From assembly GCA_035546975.1 (NCBI GenBank), contig DASZVS010000009.1, positions 10,295 to 74,294 on the forward strand: a DNA stretch of 64,000 nt. The letters run 5' to 3'. Positions 16,539 through 24,935 of this stretch are shown in pieces. The stretch comes from JARIHC01 sp035546975 (GTDB lineage Bacteria; Patescibacteriota; Saccharimonadia; Saccharimonadales; UBA4665). Both the position numbers and the translations under genes were made by a program. Each line of letters starts with the position of its first letter. Positions within the stretch are counted from its first letter, which is position 1. The notes below the pieces were generated by a model. That model was not told where the DNA came from, made no database searches, and was given only the letters and a program-made list of their open reading frames with translations.

Positions 16539-16991
16539 TCAGGTGAGGTGTCTATTGTAGTAGGGCCAATAGAAAGTTCTTCGGGCGCGCCGCATATCAT
16601 ATTCATTGGCGGTGTTCATAATGAGCGCGTCACACCCGAGGCTAGCAAGGGCAATAATACTGTCGCCCGGACGAAAGCTTTCGTCTACCGATCGTTTGAC
16701 AGTTCCTTCGAGTAATCTGTCTTCTACGACTACCTGGACCAATTTGCCGCCTTTTTCTACGTGGGTGTGAGCGCCCTGGCCCCGCATAGTTACCGCATTA
16801 ATATTAGCCACGACTAAAAGATCCGCCGGATTGCAGAAAGCTCCTCCCCGTTTCGGTACGTCAAAAACAAGTTCGGCGCCAGCATTTAACCCTTCGTGTT
16901 TTCCATAGAGAGCAAACGGCTTGCCGTAAACCGCTGCCGCATGTTCTAGGAATTCCTGTGTCTGAGGATACTCATTGGGTGACTTATACAT
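16539..16991 (-). CDS. Hypothetical protein (150 aa)
   Basis: Not recognised. A compact soluble protein of 150 residues with mixed alpha/beta character; a Gly-Gln-Gly-Ala-His-Thr-His-Val segment near residue 75 could bind metal, and ALASLGCDALIMNTANEYDM near the end is a strong conserved-looking stretch. A perfect TATAAT at 16999-17004 stands seven bases before the ATG, so the message is predicted to be leaderless. Monocistronic. Confidence 0.7.
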   Translation of the reverse strand: MYKSPNEYPQTQEFLEHAAAVYGKPFALYGKHEGLNAGAELVFDVPKRGGAFCNPADLLVVANINAVTMRGQGAHTHVEKGGKLVQVVVEDRLLEGTVKRSVDESFRPGDSIIALASLGCDALIMNTANEYDMRRARRTFYWPYYNRHLT

Positions 16992-17009
16992 TAACTATAT
17001 TATATCATT

Positions 17010-17795
17010 TTAGTCAAGATTTTCATAGAGCCTATGCCACTCTTGGAGGCTCAAGGTCTGGGCACGGCGGCTCGGTTCGATGCCCGATTTCTCGAGTATT
17101 TGCGCTGCTTGCTGGCGATCCAGCCGCAGGCCACCGCTCAGGCTATTGAGCAGTGTTTTGCGGCGCTGTGCAAAACCTGCCTTCGCCAGACGGAAGAAAA
17201 TTTTTGTATCGACTTCCGGAAAAAGCGGGGTTTCGCGGCGGCGCAAGACAAGAATTTGTGAATCCACTTTCGGCGGCGGCGTGAAAAACTCTGCTGGAAC
17301 TTTCCTACCAAGTTCCGTATGCCAATAAAACTGGGCGGTAACGCTGAGAAGCGACATGGCACCGGGATTTGCAGCTACACGCTGGGCAACTTCTTTCTGC
17401 ACGAGTATGGCAGCGAGAGACGGCGGATTAGGCGTTTCACTGATAGCTCGCACGAGGTTACTGGTGAGATAGTACGGAATATTTGCAACTACTTTATAGT
17501 CTGGCGGCAGGCTGGCCAGGTCAAAACTAAGGATATCCTCAGCAACCACTTGAAGATTGTCTGCCGGTACACGCGCTGGCAGTTCGGCAGCTAAGCGCTT
17601 ATCAAATTCTACAGCCACCACCTGGCCAGTCTGCCGCACCAGCTTGGAAGTAAGCGCGCCCGGGCCGGGCCCAATCTCAAGCACCGTATCATCTTTACTT
17701 ACTTCTGCAGCCTGGCACATCGCTTCCAAGCTGGCTTCATCATTAAGCCAGTGCTGCCCGAGCGACTTCTTGGCATGCGGTGTTTGGCTACTCAT
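17010..17795 (-). CDS. rsmA: 16S rRNA dimethyladenosine transferase
   Basis: RsmA/KsgA dimethylates A1518 and A1519 in 16S rRNA helix 45 during 30S maturation. 261 residues, full length. Seen: KSLGQHWLNDE, SAM motif EIGPGPGALT, acidic loop VEFDKRL, the catalytic NIPYYLTS (NxPY) and the C-terminal FAQRRKTLLNSL. It starts ten bases after the rpf-like gene, the same order (rpf then ksgA) as rpfB-ksgA in Actinobacteria and yabE-rnmV-ksgA in Bacillus. Confidence 0.96.
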   Translation of the reverse strand: MSSQTPHAKKSLGQHWLNDEASLEAMCQAAEVSKDDTVLEIGPGPGALTSKLVRQTGQVVAVEFDKRLAAELPARVPADNLQVVAEDILSFDLASLPPDYKVVANIPYYLTSNLVRAISETPNPPSLAAILVQKEVAQRVAANPGAMSLLSVTAQFYWHTELGRKVPAEFFTPPPKVDSQILVLRRRETPLFPEVDTKIFFRLAKAGFAQRRKTLLNSLSGGLRLDRQQAAQILEKSGIEPSRRAQTLSLQEWHRLYENLD

Positions 17796-17805
17796 GCAGG
17801 TTTAC

Positions 17806-19035
17806 CTAATTGGGCGGGAAGGCCGATATGCCGGTTTTTTCATAACAGCCTGGGTTTTGCGAAGCAAGACCGCCGCCCGAACGATTCGTGTTGGCTACAA
17901 TAGCGGCATCCTGTTGGGCCGGCGGCGCATCGCTTGGCAAGCCGCTGTAGCCTAAGCGCTGCCACGTACCGAGTGAGAATTGGTATGCGCCATAATAGCC
18001 ATTGCCCGTATCTTCTGCATAATTGCCGCCCGATTCACATTGCCGCAGTTTAAGCAGCCAATTAGAGAGACTACCGCTAGATGGCACGGGCGCAGTACCT
18101 TTAGCTATGATCTCGGCCACTGGTGGCTGGATAATCGCAGACTGTAATTGAGTTTTTGCGCCAGTCTTTTCATCTACTTGGAAAGTTATTAACAATATAC
18201 CCGGGGAGCCCTGCTGGCGTACTGCGCTGGTGCCAGTAGTCAGCGACGGGTCATTTACGGTTTGGACCGGCGCGGGAATCGGTTGTTGCTCAGTCGTAAT
18301 CGTAGTGCCCTTTCTCAGCACAAAAACTTGCATATTGGGCGTAATCGGAGTGTTCGCCGAAGGTTGCACCGTATCGCCGGGGTTCAATTTTATATTCTTT
18401 TCCGCGAGCATCTCGCCAACAGTATCCGCCGGAGTACGCGTAACCACCGGCGTGCCATATAAGATCAGTTGTACTGGTACCGAAGGTTTCACGGTTACCA
18501 CTTGGCCAATTGCCCCGCTCTGGACAAAATTATCTACGGGCGCAGCCGTTACCTGATCCTCTGGGTATAATTTTTGACCAGTTTGCTGGGCAATCGAGCG
18601 AGGCGTACTGGCAGCGCTGAAAGCAAAGGTTTTTTGGGCGCCAGTAGCTATCTGGACGGGTTTGGCGCGATATACGTTTATACGGAATTCATCTTGGTTG
18701 ATTCGTGTTGCCAGGCTCGGCTCAACAACATCGCCCTGGTAAAGCTGTATGTGAAGCTTGGCAAGAAGCGTGCCGACTGTCGGCTCACGGCTTGGCACTG
18801 TCTGTTTGACGTTATCATGCGAAACGATAACCACATACGGCGTACTTTTGGGCTGCCCGTGGCCGTGAAACAGCAAGATCCCGGCAATCGTGAGCACTAA
18901 AAGCACGCCAAAGGTAATAAAAGGGACGGCATGTGGATGCCGGCTCATCGTCTTTATATCGTCCGCATTTTGCGGTAAATTCCTCCGGCGGAAGCGGCGG
19001 AATTGCAGTCGAAATCTTCTTAGTTTCTTTTGCAT
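17806..19035 (-). CDS. Resuscitation-promoting-factor-like protein (DUF348-G5-Rpf)
   Basis: 409 residues. A basic cytoplasmic start, one membrane helix (about 36-57), two DUF348 repeats (YVVIVSHDNVKQTVPSREPT and a second at 110-200), a third ubiquitin-like unit near 190-235, a G5-like domain (QVDEKTGAKTQLQ ... PPVAEIIAKGT) and a C-terminal lysozyme-like Rpf domain with LRQCESGGNYAEDTGNGYYG, including the catalytic Glu. Rpf enzymes cut peptidoglycan and wake dormant actinobacteria. The layout matches RpfB. No clear ribosome site supports the chosen ATG; ATG 18948 is a shorter option. Confidence 0.9.
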   Translation of the reverse strand: MQKKLRRFRLQFRRFRRRNLPQNADDIKTMSRHPHAVPFITFGVLLVLTIAGILLFHGHGQPKSTPYVVIVSHDNVKQTVPSREPTVGTLLAKLHIQLYQGDVVEPSLATRINQDEFRINVYRAKPVQIATGAQKTFAFSAASTPRSIAQQTGQKLYPEDQVTAAPVDNFVQSGAIGQVVTVKPSVPVQLILYGTPVVTRTPADTVGEMLAEKNIKLNPGDTVQPSANTPITPNMQVFVLRKGTTITTEQQPIPAPVQTVNDPSLTTGTSAVRQQGSPGILLITFQVDEKTGAKTQLQSAIIQPPVAEIIAKGTAPVPSSGSLSNWLLKLRQCESGGNYAEDTGNGYYGAYQFSLGTWQRLGYSGLPSDAPPAQQDAAIVANTNRSGGGLASQNPGCYEKTGISAFPPN

Positions 19036-19145
19036 ATGTCAGGACAGGCCCCAGCTGTCGGTCGTTTGATCCACCCCATGAACCCGTGCCCTTTATTGTA
19101 GCAAAAAGCGGCACAGGGATATACGGTACTGATTATAACTTCTCT

Positions 19146-19193
19146 AGTGGAGCGAAAGCGACGTTTAGCTTCCGGGTACCTTTGCCTTTGAAA
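19146..19193 (-). repeat. 48-bp duplication of the uvrD 3-prime end (outer copy)
   Basis: Bases 19146-19193 are identical to 19288-19335, the last coding part of the helicase gene. On the minus strand this copy reads MGFKGKGTRKLNVAFAPLEK plus L and TAA, while the genuine gene ends YFKGKGTRKLNVAFAPLEKL. Past the identical block both still encode L-E-K-L-stop, but with different codons. It occupies most of the 239-base gap between the rpf-like gene and uvrD. Confidence 0.85.
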
Positions 19194-19274
19194 CCCATGA
19201 GACAAACCTCTGGTTTTTCTCATCGCGCGGCGCTCGGAATGAATCCGAGCTCCGGCTGCTCTTTTTCCTGTAAG

Positions 19275-21452
19275 TTAAAGTTTTTCGAGTGGAGCGAAAG
19301 CGACGTTTAGCTTCCGGGTACCTTTGCCTTTGAAATAAACCGTTACGTTATCACCTTCGATCTCGAGCACCGTGCCATGACCGAATACTTGGTGCCGCAC
19401 CCCATCACCCTCGACCAAATCGGGCACGTAGCGGGGTTCATCGCTGTTATTTGTTTGCGGCGCGCCAAGGATTGTGGGTGTTTCTTCTTGAATGCCCGAG
19501 AAGCCCCCACGCTGGCTGAAGGCAAAGCCCTGGTTTGTCGTAAACTCACCGTCAATTTCGCTTAAGAAACGGGAAGGCGGATTATGCTGCAGGCCGCCAT
19601 ACAAAAGCCGGGTAGTGGCATACATCATATACAGCTCTTCTTTGGCACGGGTCATGCCTACATAGCAAAGCCTGCGCTCCTCTTCCATTTCACTCTGGTC
19701 GTAGAGGGCTCTGGAGTGCGGGAAGATCGACTCTTCCATGCCGGTCATAAAGACTACCGGAAATTCCAGGCCTTTTGCGGCGTGCAGCGTCATCAACGTG
19801 ACGGCGTCGCCGCTAAAATCAGCTCCGTCGAGGTCGCTCACCAAAGCCACTTCCTCCAGGAAGCCATCCAGACCGGCATCCTGGTATTCTTGCGCGACGC
19901 TCAGCAGTTCGCGGACGTTCTCCTGCCGGGCTTCGCCTTGCGGCGTGCCATCATCTAGGTAATGCAAATAGTCAATTCGCCGGAGCAGTGAATCAATCAA
20001 CCCCGTTACTGCGGCATCCTGGCTGACTGTCCGTAAACTGGCTAGCATATCACCGAGTTCGCTGAGGCCTTTGCGGGCTTTAGGGGTTAAATCTTCGCAG
20101 TTTGCAACCTCGGCCAATGCCCGTTCAAGCGTTAAGCCGTGCGTTTGTTGCCACGAAAAGAAAGTCTGTACGCTTTTGGCGCCGATGCCGCGGGTTGGCA
20201 CATTAACGATCCGCTCGAAACTCACACGGTCTTCCGGCTGGAAAATCAACCTAAGGTATGCTAACAAGTCCTTTATTTCCTTGCGGTCATAGAACCGAAC
20301 GCCGCCGACAACCCGGTATGGCACACCATAGTGCACAAACGCCTCTTCCACGGAGCGGCTTTGGGCGTTAGTGCGATAAAGGACAGCATAATCATGGAAT
20401 TTTCGCCGGCCGCTGTCCACGCCCTCGCGAATACGCCGGATAATAGCCTCTCCTTCTGCCCGCTCGTTTCCAACCTGTACCATCTGGACCGGCAAGCCGC
20501 CTTCCATCGCTGTCCACAATTGCTTGTCGCTGCGCTGGGCATTTTTAGTAATCACGGCATGCGCTGCGTCGAGAATCGGCTTGGTGCTGCGGTAGTTCTG
20601 CTCAAGCTTAATAACAGTGCAATCTTTAAAATCTTTCTCGAACTTTAAAATGTTCCGAAAATCCGCGCCGCGCCAACTATAAATACTTTGCCAATCGTCG
20701 CCTACCACCGCGATATTCCGATCGGCATTAGTTAACATGTTAACTAATGCGTATTGCGCGGCATTTGTATCCTGATACTCATCGATCATGATGTATTTGA
20801 ACTGCTGTTGCCATTTTTTGCGGATTTCCGGCTGCTCTTTAAAAAGCCGGACGGTCCGGTTGATGAGATCGTCAAAATCCAACGCCGAGGCTTCTTTGAG
20901 TGATTTTTCGTAGAGCGGAAAAACTTTGGCAGCTGCTTGCTGGGCCGGGCTGGAAGCGCTCTGCATATACTCTTCCGGCGTCACCATCTCGTTTTTGGCA
21001 CTGCTTATAAGGCTGCTGAGCGTCCGTGCCGGAAATGCTTTTTCATCAATCATAAGCTGTTTGCTGGCCTGCTTAACGGCAGCCTGACGGTCCGATTCAT
21101 CGAAGATGACAAAGCTGCGGGGGATCCCGATAGCCTCGCCATCTTGGCGGAGCAAACGTACGCAAATACCGTGAAACGTACCCATATATGGCATAAAACT
21201 GCGGTTTTCAGCATTTTCGCCGAGCAGCGCGGCAACCCGTTCGCGCATTTCCCGGGCAGCTTTATTCGTAAAAGTAACTGCAAGAATATTAAACGGGGTA
21301 GCTCTATTAGAAGCAATCAAGTAAGCGATTCGGTGGGTCAGCGTTTTGGTTTTGCCCGAGCCGGCGCCAGCTTGAATAAGCAGCGGCCCGTCAGTCGTTT
21401 TAACGGCGCGCTGCTGCTCCGGATTCAAACCCTCAAGAAGCTTATCTAACAC
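19275..21452 (-). CDS. ATP-dependent DNA helicase, UvrD/PcrA/Rep family
   Basis: Superfamily 1A 3-prime to 5-prime helicase for repair and replication restart. 725 residues, full length. Seen: LNPEQQRAVKT (Q motif), AGAGSGKTKTLTHRI (Walker A), IMIDEYQDTNAAQY (motif II), GDDWQSIYSWRGAD (III), LEQNYRST (IV), VTLMTLHAAKGLEFP (V) and YVGMTRAKEELY (VI). The C-terminal 50 residues form the PcrA-like tail (GHGTVLEIEGDNVTVYFKGKG). Start is GTG. The 26-bp palindrome at 20725 lies within. PcrA and UvrD cannot be separated by eye. Confidence 0.95.
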   Translation of the reverse strand: MLDKLLEGLNPEQQRAVKTTDGPLLIQAGAGSGKTKTLTHRIAYLIASNRATPFNILAVTFTNKAAREMRERVAALLGENAENRSFMPYMGTFHGICVRLLRQDGEAIGIPRSFVIFDESDRQAAVKQASKQLMIDEKAFPARTLSSLISSAKNEMVTPEEYMQSASSPAQQAAAKVFPLYEKSLKEASALDFDDLINRTVRLFKEQPEIRKKWQQQFKYIMIDEYQDTNAAQYALVNMLTNADRNIAVVGDDWQSIYSWRGADFRNILKFEKDFKDCTVIKLEQNYRSTKPILDAAHAVITKNAQRSDKQLWTAMEGGLPVQMVQVGNERAEGEAIIRRIREGVDSGRRKFHDYAVLYRTNAQSRSVEEAFVHYGVPYRVVGGVRFYDRKEIKDLLAYLRLIFQPEDRVSFERIVNVPTRGIGAKSVQTFFSWQQTHGLTLERALAEVANCEDLTPKARKGLSELGDMLASLRTVSQDAAVTGLIDSLLRRIDYLHYLDDGTPQGEARQENVRELLSVAQEYQDAGLDGFLEEVALVSDLDGADFSGDAVTLMTLHAAKGLEFPVVFMTGMEESIFPHSRALYDQSEMEEERRLCYVGMTRAKEELYMMYATTRLLYGGLQHNPPSRFLSEIDGEFTTNQGFAFSQRGGFSGIQEETPTILGAPQTNNSDEPRYVPDLVEGDGVRHQVFGHGTVLEIEGDNVTVYFKGKGTRKLNVAFAPLEKL
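19288..19335 (-). repeat. 48-bp duplication, copy inside uvrD
   Basis: The in-gene partner of the block at 19146-19193, 142 bases away in the same orientation. Confidence 0.85.
20725..20750. repeat. 26-bp perfect palindrome, TTAACATGTTAA family copy 2
   Basis: Perfect palindrome centred between 20737 and 20738, inner sequence TTAGTTAACATGTTAACTAA. Inside the helicase gene it encodes A-L-V-N-M-L-T-N-A, between motifs II and III. The longest copy of the family in this window. Confidence 0.9.
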
Positions 21453-21481
21453 CTGTCTATTTTAACAGACCGACAATAAAT

Positions 21482-22783
21482 TTATTGGCTGGTACCACTC
21501 TCATTTCCGGTAACGTTTAGTTCATCTGTTTCATTAACATTATCGACCAACCACGTCTTTCCGCTCGGCACGACATCTATCACTGACGTTCTGGTGGTGC
21601 CGCCGGTTCCTCCCGCCGTAGTACTAACATTTTTTGAAAATTGGTAACTTATTTCCTCGCCCTTGACACCGGCGGCTGAAGTATAAGGTTTAACTTTAGA
21701 AGAGTTAAGATACGACACCTTAAACGCCATCAAGCAATCGTCTCCCGTCGTCTTGCAAGCCGCATAAAAACTCGGCGTCCCAGCCTGGCTTTGCACAAGC
21801 TTAGAATAGGCTGGCGACTGCAATTTGTCTGCGGCTGCTTTGTCTCCTTTCTGGATGGCACTTACGAATTGCCTCACAGCCGCCATGTATGTCGGTGCGT
21901 TCGTTGATGTGGAACTTGCCGTATTTGAGGCTGCAGGAGGTGGCGCAGTTGAGTTGCCTGTCGTTTTGTGGCCTATCGTAATGAGTCCTGTGGCAAGAGA
22001 AAAGCCGAGCCACGCGCATATGAGCAGCAGTAAGGCCGCTGCCACTATAAGAATCTGCTTTTTATTCGTTTTTTTATTTTTACGCCTCTCTATTGAATTA
22101 ATGGGAAGTTCATATTTTTTGCCGGCAATAAGTTCCCGGATAGCTGCATCATGCTTAGCCTTCTCAGCCGCCTTAACTTCATCCTCTTTTTTCTGCGTAT
22201 CGCCATCCGACATAATGCCAGGACCAGCAGGCGGCGTACCAGGTTCTGTGTCTTGCCCATCCGGCGTAGCGGGTTGGGCATGGTTAGAATCCCCCGGCTC
22301 AGCCGTTGGAGGTAGCACGGCACTATCGGCCGGAGCCGGTTCTCGTTCGGCGGCAGGCTGCCTACCCTCCTGTTCCGTAAACCCCTCCGGACCTGGTGCG
22401 TCGGTTTTCACGGTTTGATCCGGCTGCGGAGTGTCAGGTTCTATACCTTCATCCGCCGACGAAACCGGATTGGCCTCGTCTTCTTGGGCAACCGTTTGCT
22501 CCGACACATTACTTGCGTCATTTTCCTTCTCGGAATCGGTGGCATCCGAAGATTTAAGCGGCTGCACAGTTGGAGCTTGTACTTTTGACAGGTCTATTTT
22601 TTCTGCGGGTTTTTCTTCTGATTCCTCATTCTGCGGGTCTTGCGCCATCATAGGATCCTTTAGAATTGACCGGTTCGTTACTATGACCGGCTTAGATGTA
22701 GGGCTCGGTACGGCCGTCCCCGGATGGCTGACGTCTTGTATGGGTTTAGAATGATCGCTATCGGCTTTCTTATTTTTCGTCAT
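21482..22783 (-). CDS. Membrane protein with long disordered cytoplasmic region
   Basis: Not recognised. From the chosen ATG (433 residues): about 225 residues rich in Pro, Glu, Asp, Ser and Thr that look disordered, a basic patch (ERRKNKKTNKK), one membrane helix (QILIVAAALLLLICAWLGFSLATG), then an extracellular domain of about 150 residues resembling DUF4878/NTF2-like outer domains (FVSAIQKGDKAAADKLQSPA). The start at 22783 overlaps the end of tpiA by 14 bases; a farther start at 22837 lies within tpiA. Last gene of the glycolytic run, suggesting shared expression. Confidence 0.75.
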   Translation of the reverse strand: MTKNKKADSDHSKPIQDVSHPGTAVPSPTSKPVIVTNRSILKDPMMAQDPQNEESEEKPAEKIDLSKVQAPTVQPLKSSDATDSEKENDASNVSEQTVAQEDEANPVSSADEGIEPDTPQPDQTVKTDAPGPEGFTEQEGRQPAAEREPAPADSAVLPPTAEPGDSNHAQPATPDGQDTEPGTPPAGPGIMSDGDTQKKEDEVKAAEKAKHDAAIRELIAGKKYELPINSIERRKNKKTNKKQILIVAAALLLLICAWLGFSLATGLITIGHKTTGNSTAPPPAASNTASSTSTNAPTYMAAVRQFVSAIQKGDKAAADKLQSPAYSKLVQSQAGTPSFYAACKTTGDDCLMAFKVSYLNSSKVKPYTSAAGVKGEEISYQFSKNVSTTAGGTGGTTRTSVIDVVPSGKTWLVDNVNETDELNVTGNESGTSQ

Positions 22784-23573
22784 GGTCTTTTTCGGGTTGG
22801 TGGCTTGCTTTGTAGGCGCTGTCAACAATGCCGCCAAACTGCTTATAGTTTAGGCTGGCGGCACCCACGAGCAAGCCATCGCAGCCTTTTGCCGCTAAAT
22901 ACCCTGCAGCCGTATCGGCGTTAACGCTACCGCCGTACAATAACCGGACAGAATCGGCCGCTTTCATGCCATATAGCTCGCTGATTTCCGCACGTATCCG
23001 TTCAAATTCTTTCTCTATTTCATCAGGCTTAGCTAACTCGCCGCCAAAAGTACTGATCGCCCAAATCGGCTCATAAGCTATTACAATGCCCTCAACTTCT
23101 TCGGGAGTGAGATTGGAGAGCGCGGTAGCGATTTGGTCATGAATTACGCGGCGTGTCTCTCCGGCTTCACGCTCATGTTTGGTTTCGCCCACGCAGAGAA
23201 TTGGCGTAAGTTCGTTCCGAACGGCAGCCGCCACCTTGTCCCGCACAATTTCTAATGTTTCCTCAAAATAAATGCGCCGTTCGGAGTGCCCGACAATTAC
23301 ATAATGGGCAATTTCGCGGAGCATTGTAAAGCTGACTTCGCCCGTATACGCTCCTTCGTCCTTATAAAAGGCGTTTTGGGCAGCCAATCGGAATTTGCGG
23401 CGGTCAACTTCCAGGCTGACCGGCTGTAAAGCCAACAGGCTCGGCGCCAATACCACTTCTACGGTGCGGAGCGGCTTAATTTGCTTATTGAGCCGGTTTA
23501 CGAGCAAGCTAGCCTGCTGCACATTCAGGTGCATCTTCCAATTGCCGACGATAAGGGTGCGTTCTGCATTCAT
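22770..23573 (-). CDS. tpiA: Triosephosphate isomerase
   Basis: Interconverts dihydroxyacetone phosphate and glyceraldehyde 3-phosphate. 267 residues. Seen: VGNWKMHLN (catalytic Lys), IVGHSERR (catalytic His), IAYEPIWAIST (catalytic Glu), LLYGGSVNADTA and GLLVGAASL. After the catalytic Glu loop there is a short insertion (FGGELAKPDEIEKE) where most enzymes have GTGKTATPEQAQ, so loop 6 is altered. Eleven bases after pgk. Confidence 0.95.
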   Translation of the reverse strand: MNAERTLIVGNWKMHLNVQQASLLVNRLNKQIKPLRTVEVVLAPSLLALQPVSLEVDRRKFRLAAQNAFYKDEGAYTGEVSFTMLREIAHYVIVGHSERRIYFEETLEIVRDKVAAAVRNELTPILCVGETKHEREAGETRRVIHDQIATALSNLTPEEVEGIVIAYEPIWAISTFGGELAKPDEIEKEFERIRAEISELYGMKAADSVRLLYGGSVNADTAAGYLAAKGCDGLLVGAASLNYKQFGGIVDSAYKASHQPEKDHDEK

Positions 23574-23584
23574 AATACTTACGG

Positions 23585-24901
23585 TTATTGTACCTTACGC
23601 TCTTCTTTTCGCTCGGATTTTTTATCCATCAATGCCTCTACGCCGGGCAGTTTCCGGCCAGCCATTAATTCTAAGCTAGCACCGCCGCCGGTCGAGACAT
23701 GGTTAAAATGGTCTACCAGCCCGCGCTCCTCTATGTAGCCTACCGTATCGCCACCGCCTACCAACGTAAACGGCTTATGGCCAAAATCACCTACTAGAGC
23801 TTCAATAACGAGCTCCGTACCATGCGCGTAGGGCCCGATCGGCCCCTGCAATCCTTTTGTCTCTGTAATACCCATGGCGCCATTCCAAATAACGGTATTA
23901 GCGAGTTGTACGCCCCCCGCTATGAAAGAGCCGCTGAAAGGCCCAATATCCACAATTTTTTCATGCGCATGAATATGGCTAGAGCCTGCCGGAACCCGTT
24001 TTGGATAGTTCTCAATGTCAGCGATTACCTGTGTATCCCAATCAACGATCCGCGTCGGTACGGTTTTGTCGATTTCCGAGGTAACGACGCCATCACGCGG
24101 AACTGCAAAAATAAACCGCCGTTTTTTAGCTTCTGCAGCAGCTTTTTTGAGAATGTCTTTAGCTACCGGTAGGTCTTCTTGGTCATATAAGCTTTCGGAT
24201 ACGCTAATGCCGCGGGCGACAAGAAACGTGTTAGCCATGGCACCGCCGACTGCTACGAAGTCAGCGATTTCAATGCACCGTTTTAAGATGTCTATTTTGT
24301 CAGCGATTTTAGCGCCGCCGATGATTGCCACAAGCGGCCGTTCCGGATTCTCCATAACATTCGTGATGGTGTCGACTTCTTTTTCCAGCAAAAAACCGGC
24401 CACGCCAGGCAAGTATTTCGGCAGCTCGGAAACAGATACGGCAGGATGGTGGACCACCCCGAACGCATCTTGCACAAAAATATCCGCCAGCGCTGCCAGC
24501 TGCTTGGCGAATGCCGGGTCATTGGATTCTTCCTCGGGATGAAAACGAACGTTTTCGAGCAGTAGCACCTGCCCCGGTTTCAAACCAGCCGCAGCTTTTT
24601 CTACCCGTTCGCCTACGCAATCAGGCACGAATTCTACATCTTGCTGCAGAAGTGACTTAAGATGTTTAGCGACTGGAAAAAGGCTCAGTTCCGGTACAAC
24701 CCTGCCCTTCGGGCGGCCCAAATGTGAACAAATGATCAGTTTAACGCCGTGCTTAAGCAGATATTGCACGGTCGGCAGCGACTTTTGAATCCGGTAGTCG
24801 TCAGTAATCTTACCGTCTTGAAGCGGAACGTTATAATCAGCTCTCAAAAAAACGGTTTTGCCTTTTAGGTCAATGTCTCGAATCGTCTGTTTGGTAAACA
24901 T
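23585..24901 (-). CDS. pgk: Phosphoglycerate kinase
   Basis: Transfers the acyl phosphate of 1,3-bisphosphoglycerate to ADP. 438 residues, a little longer than the usual 390-400 because of a C-terminal charged extension (KKSERKEERKVQ). Seen: VFLRADYNVPL, SHLGRPKG, LLENVRFHPEEE, DAFGVVHHPAVS, IIGGAKIADKI, WNGAMGITE and GGGDTVGYIEE. GGGTGGG just before the ATG is a good ribosome site. Middle gene of pyk-pgk-tpiA. Confidence 0.96.
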   Translation of the reverse strand: MFTKQTIRDIDLKGKTVFLRADYNVPLQDGKITDDYRIQKSLPTVQYLLKHGVKLIICSHLGRPKGRVVPELSLFPVAKHLKSLLQQDVEFVPDCVGERVEKAAAGLKPGQVLLLENVRFHPEEESNDPAFAKQLAALADIFVQDAFGVVHHPAVSVSELPKYLPGVAGFLLEKEVDTITNVMENPERPLVAIIGGAKIADKIDILKRCIEIADFVAVGGAMANTFLVARGISVSESLYDQEDLPVAKDILKKAAAEAKKRRFIFAVPRDGVVTSEIDKTVPTRIVDWDTQVIADIENYPKRVPAGSSHIHAHEKIVDIGPFSGSFIAGGVQLANTVIWNGAMGITETKGLQGPIGPYAHGTELVIEALVGDFGHKPFTLVGGGDTVGYIEERGLVDHFNHVSTGGGASLELMAGRKLPGVEALMDKKSERKEERKVQ

Positions 24902-24935
24902 CCCACCCCTGTCTTGTATCAGTCAATTTTCCTTT

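Noticed and set aside
19020..19223. 67-codon minus-strand frame in the rpf-uvrD gap.
   Set aside because: It runs out of frame through the duplicated uvrD tail and has a composition typical of a shadow frame.
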